Source: Gammaproteobacteria bacterium
Lineage (GTDB): Bacteria; Pseudomonadota; Gammaproteobacteria; GCA-001735895
Assembly (NCBI GenBank): GCA_024763185.1
Contig: JANTFY010000123.1
Span: forward strand, 1 to 6,926
Reading direction: 5' to 3'
DNA: 6,926 nt
The notes below the pieces were generated by a model, which saw nothing but the letters and a program-made list of their open reading frames with translations, was not told the origin of the DNA and made no database searches. Shown piece after piece: positions 1 through 4,636 of the stretch. The position numbers and the translations under genes were made by a program. Position 1 is the first letter of the stretch; the number at the start of each line of letters is the position of its first letter.

Positions 1-294
1 ATTTCCGAACAGGATTTTGCTGCCCTCGACAGATATGCCAAGAAAATCGGCCTGTCGTTTCAGGTGCAGGATGACATCCTGGATGTGATCAGTGATACCC
101 ATACGCTGGGCAAACCGCAGGGCTCGGATGCCGATCTCGACAAACCCACCTTCCCGTCTATTATCGGCCTGCCGGCGGCACGCGAAAAAGCCCAGGAACT
201 GCATCAACAGGCGCTTGCAGCCATTGCACATTTCGGGCCGGAAGCCGACCTGTTACGCTCCATATCCCACTGGTTTGTATCCCGTAGTCACTAA
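1..294 (+). CDS. ispA: Farnesyl diphosphate synthase, C-terminal part (5' end outside window)
   Basis: Reading frame 1 is open from the first base to TAA at 292-294, giving 97 residues of a polyprenyl synthetase. The second Asp-rich motif of the family is intact (D24-D25-I-L-D28 of the fragment, preceded by FQVQ), and binds the Mg-diphosphate of isopentenyl diphosphate. It is followed by the family's GKPQGSDADLDKPTFPS stretch. The enzyme condenses IPP with DMAPP and then GPP to make farnesyl diphosphate, the precursor of undecaprenyl carriers and quinone side chains. IspA is usually about 300 residues, so roughly 200, including the first Asp-rich motif, lie upstream of the window. The stop is 5 bases before dxs, an arrangement common in gammaproteobacteria and consistent with cotranscription. 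Assignment to IspA rather than another short-chain prenyl synthase rests on the motif plus the dxs neighbour. Confidence 0.93.
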   Translation: MSEQDFAALDRYAKKIGLSFQVQDDILDVISDTHTLGKPQGSDADLDKPTFPSIIGLPAAREKAQELHQQALAAIAHFGPEADLLRSISHWFVSRSH

Positions 295-299
295 GTCTC

Positions 300-2180
300 A
301 TGAATTCACCAGAATCCCCTTACCCTCTGCTTGATCAAATCAACGACCCGGATGACTTGCGACTGCTGGATGCCAGCCAATTACCTGAACTGGCCGCGCA
401 ATTGCGAAACTATCTTATTCACTCGGTATCACAAACCGGCGGACACCTGTCATCGGGACTGGGGGCTATCGAGTTAACCATTGCCCTGCATTACCTGTTC
501 GACACTCCAGATGACCGCTTGGTGTGGGATGTTGGCCATCAATGTTATCCGCATAAAATTTTGACCGGACGTAAACATTTAATGCCAACCCTGCGTCAAA
601 AAGATGGATTATCCGGCTTCCCCAAGGTTACCGAATCGGAATACGATCATTTCGGGGTTGGGCATTCCAGCACCTCGATTGGAGCCGCCCTGGGTATGGC
701 CATTGCCGCCCAGGCCCAGCAAATCAATCGCCAGATTGTCGCCATCATCGGCGATGGTGGCATGTCGGCCGGCATGGCCTTTGAGGCGCTCAATCATGCC
801 GGCAGCCTGGACAACAACCTGCTGGTGATACTGAATGACAACGAAATGTCGATTTCACCCAATGTCGGTGCCATGTCGAAATACCTGTCACGTATCTGGT
901 CCGGCAGTTTCTATTCGCACATGCGGGCCGGCAGTAAACGCGTACTGTCGCAGATTCCCAGCGCCTGGGAAATCGCCAAACGCGCCGAAGAACATATCAA
1001 GGGCATGGTGGTGCCGGGTACTTTGTTTGAGGAACTGGGGTTTTCCTATTATGGCCCGGTTGACGGGCATGATTTGCCAAACCTGATGCGCCTTTTGTCG
1101 AACCTTAAAAAAATTGAAGGACCCCGCCTGTTACACATTGTCACGCGTAAGGGCAAGGGTTACCCTCCCGCCGAGGGCGATTCCTGCAAATACCATGGTA
1201 CCGGTCCGTTTGATATTGAAAGCGGACAGCCTGTTGCTGGGGGCAGCAACACTGAAAGTCAATCCTATACCCAGGCTTTTTCATCCTGGATTGAACAAAA
1301 AGCCCGGCAACACCCGGAACTTCATGCGATCACACCTGCCATGCGCGAAGGGTCTGGCCTGGTCGGATTCTCCGAACAGTTCGCAAAGCGTTTTCATGAT
1401 GTCGGCATTGCCGAACAACACGCAGTGACACTGGCAGCCGGCATGGCCATCGACGGCCTGAAACCGGTTGTGGCAATTTACTCCACTTTCCTGCAGCGGG
1501 CTTATGATCAACTGATCCACGATGTCGCTATCCAGAAGCTGGATGTATTGTTTGCGGTAGACCGGGCCGGCAGCGTGGGCGCTGATGGCGCAACGCATTG
1601 CGGTAATTTTGACATCAGCTATTGCCGCTGCATTCCGGGCATGGTGATCATGACACCGGCAGATACCGAGGACCTGTTTAGCCTTTTAAATACCGGCTAT
1701 GACTACGAGGGCCCGGCCCTGGTGCGTTATCCGCGTGACCAATGCGCCATCACGCCGTCAATCAATACCCAGCAAAGCGTCGAAATCGGCCAATCCGAAC
1801 TGCTCCGATCCGGTCGTCAGATCGCCATCCTGGTATTCGGGCCTTTCCTCGACATCGCCAACCAGCTTGCCGAAGAATACAACTGTAGCCTGGTCAACAT
1901 GCGCTTTGTCAAACCGCTCGACGAATCCAGGTTAAAAGCCCTGGCTAAAAACCATTGTCATTTTTTCTGCATTGAAGATAATTCCATCGCGGGAGGCGCA
2001 GGCAGCGCTGTCAGTGAATGGCTGCACGCACAACAACTGGGCATCGGATGCCACATCAATGGACTTGATGACCGATTTCCGATACAGGGCAACCGCACAG
2101 AGGTTTTCGCCAATTATGAACTGGATCTCTCACATCTCGGGCAAAAAATTGCCAAACTGCTAGAAGACACGCCAAAATAG
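300..2180 (+). CDS. dxs: 1-deoxy-D-xylulose-5-phosphate synthase
   Basis: Complete 626-residue protein, close to the family's usual 620. It condenses pyruvate and glyceraldehyde 3-phosphate to DXP with thiamine diphosphate, the entry step of the cytosolic MEP isoprenoid pathway (DXP also feeds thiamine and pyridoxal synthesis). Visible landmarks are His49 in TGGHLSSGLG, the thiamine-diphosphate motif from G151-D152-G153 to N181, the catalytic Glu372 in VGIAEQHAV, Tyr394 and Arg400 in YSTFLQRAYDQ, D421-RAGSVGADGATH-433, and R476-YPR-479. The C-terminal transketolase-like domain ends with FVKPLD (about 537-541) and IEDNSIAGGAGSAV. The start ATG is 5 bases after the ispA stop with no good Shine-Dalgarno, so translation is probably coupled to ispA. 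The DRAG motif (Ser at 425, Cys at 434) and the extreme C-terminus are somewhat divergent from E. coli Dxs, but no key residue is missing. No intrinsic terminator is evident after the stop. Confidence 0.98.
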   Translation: MNSPESPYPLLDQINDPDDLRLLDASQLPELAAQLRNYLIHSVSQTGGHLSSGLGAIELTIALHYLFDTPDDRLVWDVGHQCYPHKILTGRKHLMPTLRQKDGLSGFPKVTESEYDHFGVGHSSTSIGAALGMAIAAQAQQINRQIVAIIGDGGMSAGMAFEALNHAGSLDNNLLVILNDNEMSISPNVGAMSKYLSRIWSGSFYSHMRAGSKRVLSQIPSAWEIAKRAEEHIKGMVVPGTLFEELGFSYYGPVDGHDLPNLMRLLSNLKKIEGPRLLHIVTRKGKGYPPAEGDSCKYHGTGPFDIESGQPVAGGSNTESQSYTQAFSSWIEQKARQHPELHAITPAMREGSGLVGFSEQFAKRFHDVGIAEQHAVTLAAGMAIDGLKPVVAIYSTFLQRAYDQLIHDVAIQKLDVLFAVDRAGSVGADGATHCGNFDISYCRCIPGMVIMTPADTEDLFSLLNTGYDYEGPALVRYPRDQCAITPSINTQQSVEIGQSELLRSGRQIAILVFGPFLDIANQLAEEYNCSLVNMRFVKPLDESRLKALAKNHCHFFCIEDNSIAGGAGSAVSEWLHAQQLGIGCHINGLDDRFPIQGNRTEVFANYELDLSHLGQKIAKLLEDTPK

Positions 2181-2253
2181 TATTTTTTTCGGCATATTTT
2201 ACTCTTTAAGTCTAAATCCAGCCTTTTTCTACACTAAAGACCAGATTTCCTCA

Positions 2254-2283
2254 TTGCCATCAACAAAGTATCTCGCATACAAT
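2254..2283 (+). promoter_or_regulatory. Sigma70-type promoter of the cold-shock gene
   Basis: TTGCCA (2254-2259) and TACAAT (2278-2283) are separated by 18 bases; both hexamers are close to the sigma70 consensus. Transcription would start near 2290, giving a leader of about 58 nt before the cold-shock ATG at 2348. This is the only convincing promoter in the dxs-csp gap and makes csp independent of the isoprenoid unit. The leader is much shorter than that of E. coli cspA and no copy of its cold box was recognised. Confidence 0.65.
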
Positions 2284-2290
2284 AGTAACC

Positions 2291-2315
2291 GCCGATGGTT
2301 AATTTAAACCTCGGC
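2291..2315 (+). promoter_or_regulatory. Hairpin at the 5' end of the cold-shock mRNA
   Basis: GCCGA (2291-2295) pairs with TCGGC (2311-2315) and GGTT (2297-2300) with AACC (2307-2310), with a single bulged T at 2296 and a 6-base loop. The structure would sit at the very 5' end of the transcript predicted from the promoter just upstream. It has no T-tract, so it is not a terminator. 5' hairpins can protect mRNA from decay or alter structure with temperature; that role is inferred. Confidence 0.45.
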
Positions 2316-2347
2316 CAATGTTTTAATTATCACCAAAAGAGTAAATT

Positions 2348-2557
2348 ATGTCTGATATAGTAGCTGGCACTGTGAAATGGTTTAACGATAGCAAGGGATT
2401 TGGTTTCATTTCTCAGGAAGGCGGGAAAGATGTGTTTGTACATTTCAGTGCAATCAACGGCGAAGGCCATAAAACACTAAAAGAAGGCCAACGCGTGACC
2501 ATGAATGTAAGTGAGGGCGCCAAAGGCTTGCAAGCAGAAAACGTCACCCCAGAATAA
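2348..2557 (+). CDS. Cold-shock protein, CspA family
   Basis: A 69-residue protein consisting of a single cold-shock domain, the usual length for the family. RNP1 is K16-GFGFI-21 and RNP2 is V29-FVHF-33, with the N-terminal VKWFN (9-13) providing further aromatic nucleic-acid contacts. Such proteins form a five-stranded OB-fold barrel that binds single-stranded RNA and DNA and acts as an RNA chaperone. The start ATG has AAGAG at 2337-2341, 6 bases upstream. The gene is monocistronic: its own promoter lies upstream and a terminator begins 22 bases after the stop. Whether it is cold-induced or constitutive (CspA- or CspC/E-like) cannot be told from sequence, so no letter is given. Confidence 0.96.
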   Translation: MSDIVAGTVKWFNDSKGFGFISQEGGKDVFVHFSAINGEGHKTLKEGQRVTMNVSEGAKGLQAENVTPE

Positions 2558-2579
2558 ACCCGTAACAATTTCTAAACCT

Positions 2580-2608
2580 GAATTCACCCTAACCGGGTGA
2601 ATTCTTTT
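2580..2608 (+). terminator. Rho-independent terminator of the cold-shock gene
   Basis: A perfect 10-bp inverted repeat, GAATTCACCC (2580-2589) with GGGTGAATTC (2595-2604), has a 5-base loop and is followed by TTTT (2605-2608). It lies 22 bases after the csp stop and would end that transcript. The stem is AT-rich at its base and the T-run is short, so some readthrough is possible. Confidence 0.85.
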
Positions 2609-2614
2609 CTGCAC

Positions 2615-2643
2615 ATACGCATATCCCTACAAAACGTGCGTAT
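2615..2643 (+). promoter_or_regulatory. Intergenic hairpin, possible part of a leader switch
   Basis: ATACGCA (2615-2621) is complementary to TGCGTAT (2637-2643) across a 15-base loop, with a T-rich stretch after it. As a terminator it would be weak. Its 3' arm overlaps GTATTTT (2640-2646), which is also perfectly complementary to AAAATAC (2664-2670), the base of the strong terminator that follows, so the structures are mutually exclusive. The regulatory reading is an inference from pairing alone. Confidence 0.3.
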
Positions 2644-2663
2644 TTTCTTTGCTTATTTTCAAT

Positions 2664-2697
2664 AAAATACCTGAGTGTTTAACTCAGGTATTTTTTT
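2664..2697 (+). terminator. Strong intrinsic terminator hairpin just before the DsrC-like gene
   Basis: A perfect 13-bp stem, AAAATACCTGAGT (2664-2676) with ACTCAGGTATTTT (2682-2694), closes on a GTTTA loop and runs into a seven-T tract (2691-2697). It is the strongest terminator in the window. Its odd position, 5 bases before the Shine-Dalgarno of the next gene, means any transcript starting upstream must pass it to express that gene. It may be a second-line terminator for csp or an attenuator for the following gene. Confidence 0.85.
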
Positions 2698-2712
2698 AAT
2701 TTAGAGGTAATG

Positions 2713-3048
2713 ATGGAAGCAATTGTTAACGGCAAAACCATACAATTAAGTGAAGCGGGCTGGTTGGAAAACCTGGATGAATGGAGCCCGGAACTGGCAG
2801 TGGAAATCGCCAAGAATGAAAAGATTGATGAACTCACTGAAGAGCATTGGAACATTATTAACATGGCCCGTGAATACTTCACTGAAAATGGCACCGTGTG
2901 TGAACCACGCGCATTTTCCAAACTGATGAAGAAAGAGTACGGAAAAGATAAAAGTGACCAGAAATACATCTACTCACTTTTCCCTACCGGACTGATCAAA
3001 TGCGCCAATAAAATTGCCGGCCTGCCGCGCCCCAAGGGTTGCAGCTAA
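2713..3048 (+). CDS. DsrC/TusE-family sulfur-relay-like protein with atypical cysteines
   Basis: A 111-residue protein (family usual 105-115) alignable end to end with DsrC/TusE: EWSPELA (23-29), LTEEHWNIIN (41-50), YIYSLFP (85-91) and the C-terminal arm KIAGLPRPKGCS. The penultimate Cys110 matches the invariant persulfide-carrying cysteine. DsrC proteins carry a second Cys 11 residues earlier; here that place is Asn99, but Cys97 lies two residues upstream of it, and Cys63 is also unusual. TusE of tRNA 2-thiouridine synthesis has only the last Cys. Parts (LTEEHWNIIN, YSLFP) resemble DsrC more than E. coli TusE. Two adjacent ATGs occur at 2710 and 2713; AGAGG at 2703-2707 is only 2 bases from the first and 5 from the second, so 2713 is preferred. 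No tusBCD or dsr genes are nearby. The family is secure; the sulfur partner is unknown. Confidence 0.9.
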   Translation: MEAIVNGKTIQLSEAGWLENLDEWSPELAVEIAKNEKIDELTEEHWNIINMAREYFTENGTVCEPRAFSKLMKKEYGKDKSDQKYIYSLFPTGLIKCANKIAGLPRPKGCS

Positions 3049-3059
3049 AGCGCCAGGCA

Positions 3060-3087
3060 TTGATAAACCAGGGGCGGCAAGTATAAT
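3060..3087 (+). promoter_or_regulatory. Sigma70-type promoter of folE2, overlapping a terminator
   Basis: TTGATA (3060-3065) and a perfect TATAAT (3082-3087) are separated by 16 bases. Transcription would begin about 3094, leaving a leader of roughly 64 nt before the folE2 ATG at 3158. The -10 box lies mostly in the loop (3081-3086) of the terminator that ends the preceding gene. No palindrome resembling a Zur operator was recognised here, so zinc regulation, known for some folE2 genes, is not supported by the sequence. Confidence 0.6.
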
Positions 3088-3101
3088 TGTCGCCCTTTTT
3101 T
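3072..3101 (+). terminator. Rho-independent terminator of the DsrC-like gene
   Basis: GGGCGGCAA (3072-3080) pairs with TTGTCGCCC (3087-3095), nine base pairs with one G-U, across a 6-base loop, followed directly by six Ts (3096-3101). It starts 23 bases after the upstream stop codon. The GC-rich stem and T-run are typical. It shares sequence with the folE2 promoter. Confidence 0.85.
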
Positions 3102-3157
3102 GTCTCTCGACAAAAGCCCACGGTCGTTTGCTGCCGTAGTGATTTTGAGGAATTTGA

Positions 3158-3970
3158 ATGAACCAAGCTACCAATCAAGATATCCCTGACGTCCAGGGAA
3201 GCGCTGATAAACGTAAGATAGCCATCAACAAGGTTGGTATCAAGGACATCCGTCACCCTGTGATCGTCAAGGACCGATCCGACGGCTTACAGCATACCAT
3301 TGCGACCTTTAACATGTTTGTTTACCTGCCTCATCACTTCAAGGGCACTCACATGTCACGTTTCGTGAAGATACTCAATGATCACGAGAAGGAGATCAGC
3401 GTTAAGTCTTTTAACGAGATGTTGTCCGAGATGTCTGAATTGCTGGAAGCGGATGCCGGTTATATCGAGATGCATTTTCCCTATTTCATCAATAAAAAAG
3501 CGCCGGTCAGTGGCGTGGAGTCTCTGCTCGATTACGATGTCAGCCTGATCGGTGAAATCAACAACGGTATAACCGATACCCGTATCAAGGTTCTGGTTCC
3601 GGTCACCAGCCTGTGTCCCTGCTCAAAATCAATTTCTGACTATGGTGCACACAATCAGCGTTCACACGTGACCATCGATGTCAAAACCCGTGAGTTTGTA
3701 TGGATCGAGGAAATCATTGAACTGGTTGAACAACAGGCATCCTGCGAGCTTTACGGCCTGCTCAAACGCCCGGATGAAAAATTTGTCACCGAACGCGCGT
3801 ATGATAACCCGAAGTTCGTTGAAGACATGGTGCGCGATGTTGCCGGCGCATTAAACGAAGATGACCGGATCACCAGCTATATCCTCGAATCGGAAAATTT
3901 CGAATCCATTCATAACCATTCCGCCTACGCGTTGATTGAGCATAACAAAGAAGCTCAATCGACATCATAA
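3158..3970 (+). CDS. folE2: GTP cyclohydrolase FolE2 (type IB)
   Basis: A 270-residue protein with the hallmarks of the FolE2 family, which converts GTP to 7,8-dihydroneopterin triphosphate, the first step of folate synthesis, in the cytosol. FKGTHMSRF (61-69) and LVPVTSLCPCSKSISDYGAHNQR (core 146-168) are the family signatures. Cys153, His165 and Glu222 fall at the spacing expected for the active-site Cys147, His159 and Glu216 of the gonococcal enzyme (numbers recalled, not aligned). FolE2 is the alternative to the zinc-dependent FolE and accepts other divalent metals. The ATG has TGAGGA at 3146-3151, 6 bases upstream. Transcription probably comes from the promoter at 3060-3087. The stop overlaps the stop of the opposing minus-strand gene by 6 bases. 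Confidence 0.97.
   Translation: MNQATNQDIPDVQGSADKRKIAINKVGIKDIRHPVIVKDRSDGLQHTIATFNMFVYLPHHFKGTHMSRFVKILNDHEKEISVKSFNEMLSEMSELLEADAGYIEMHFPYFINKKAPVSGVESLLDYDVSLIGEINNGITDTRIKVLVPVTSLCPCSKSISDYGAHNQRSHVTIDVKTREFVWIEEIIELVEQQASCELYGLLKRPDEKFVTERAYDNPKFVEDMVRDVAGALNEDDRITSYILESENFESIHNHSAYALIEHNKEAQSTS
3931..3963 (+). other. Inverted repeat at the 3' end of folE2, at the convergent junction
   Basis: GTTGATTGAGC (3931-3941) and GCTCAATCGAC (3953-3963) form an 11-bp stem in the plus-strand RNA, with one U-G pair (3933/3961) and an 11-base loop. It lies within the last codons of folE2, ending 4 bases before its stop. There is no T-tract on either side, so it is not a standard intrinsic terminator. 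It might act as a 3'-end stabiliser or polymerase barrier between the converging units; function is inferred. Confidence 0.5.
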
Positions 3971-4618
3971 CCGGGCCGCTTTAGCCACGTCATTGACCGG
4001 TCGTGTTATCAGACCGGACTGCCCAACCGACACCTGGAAATGGGCACCATCCACCATCGGCATGAACACACCCTGACCAAACAGGGTATCCACGAATGCC
4101 AGTTTTTCTTTGAATAAGCGCTTCATTTTCCAGATATCGAGCCCTCGCGGCGGCTGACTCAAATCATGCATGGCCGGCAGATGCAAGCGTGCCTGCTCAA
4201 TATCCCGGTAACGCCCGGACAATCGCTCCAGTTGGTAAAAGCTGTCCAGTCCGATCAGGTTGGCCCAGCCTTTCCATTTCAGAATTTTGGCATCCAACTG
4301 CCATTGATCCCCTTCCAGTACATAGTAATGTTGATCCTGGTCGGAGTCGGAAAAGGATAATGACAACTGATACTTCTGGTTAGCTAGCTGGCGAACATAA
4401 ACATCGGCAATAATGGCTTCATGAGTCAGACGTTGGTAGCTATGTAAATTGGAATACACCAGTAAAACAATCATAAAACCGGCCAACACGGTAACCCCCT
4501 GGGCTGTCCAGATGACACTGGACATGATCTTTTTCCGTTTAAGCTGGTGCACAAAACGCCAACCGATCAACACTATCAAAAAGCCCAGCAAACCCCCGAT
4601 AATCAATAACCCTTTCAT
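3965..4618 (-). CDS. Membrane-anchored protein of unknown function, 217 residues
   Basis: I do not recognise a characterised family. Two hydrophobic helices at about 3-20 and 35-56 flank a strongly basic loop (R21-FVHQLKRKK-30). By the positive-inside rule the loop is cytoplasmic and the remaining 160 residues would be extracytoplasmic. That domain begins with a polar, probably beta-rich stretch (KYQLSLSFSDSDQDQHYYVLEGDQWQ, roughly 82-107). It continues with W-x-L-DAKILKWKGWANLIGLD (106-125) and ERLSGRYRDIEQARL (131-145), and has no cysteine. I have a faint memory of similar proteins labelled as efflux pumps; two helices and no transporter motif do not support that. The ATG is preceded by AGG (complement of 4627-4629) at 8 bases. 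It is the last gene of the minus-strand cluster, 18 bases after the 619-residue gene, and its TGA overlaps the end of folE2. Confidence 0.85.
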   Translation of the reverse strand: MKGLLIIGGLLGFLIVLIGWRFVHQLKRKKIMSSVIWTAQGVTVLAGFMIVLLVYSNLHSYQRLTHEAIIADVYVRQLANQKYQLSLSFSDSDQDQHYYVLEGDQWQLDAKILKWKGWANLIGLDSFYQLERLSGRYRDIEQARLHLPAMHDLSQPPRGLDIWKMKRLFKEKLAFVDTLFGQGVFMPMVDGAHFQVSVGQSGLITRPVNDVAKAARL

Positions 4619-4636
4619 CTAATAAACCTAACTGCC

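Noticed and set aside
1281..1598. 105-codon open frame on the minus strand inside dxs (and 1114-1428 on plus, 104 codons)
   Set aside because: Both lie wholly within the well-supported dxs coding frame and their translations show no recognisable domain; they are shadow frames.
2140..2153. GGCAA-AAAA-TTGCC inverted repeat near the end of dxs as a terminator
   Set aside because: The stem is only 5 bp, it lies inside the coding sequence, and the nearest T-run (2183-2189) is about 30 bases away.
2181..2192. Shared 12-mer TATTTTTTTCGG at 2181-2192 and 6881-6892 as a repeat
   Set aside because: Low-complexity T-run; one copy is intergenic and the other is coding, with no extended similarity on either side.
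2663..2668. TAAAAT as a -10 box for the DsrC-like gene
   Set aside because: No acceptable -35 at 16-18 bases upstream, and the start would fall within the terminator stem; too weak to list.
3060..3157. Zur box or riboswitch (pterin/THF type) upstream of folE2
   Set aside because: No AT-rich Zur-like palindrome and no multi-helix conserved aptamer core was recognisable; the only strong pairing is the upstream gene's terminator.
3997..4017. CCGGTC / GACCGG inverted repeat as a terminator for folE2
   Set aside because: Only 6 bp with a 9-base loop, no following T-tract, and it lies in the coding sequence of the opposing gene.
3965..4618. Calling the 217-residue protein an efflux pump
   Set aside because: Only two membrane helices and no RND, MFS or other transporter motif; the label would rest on a vague memory of database names.
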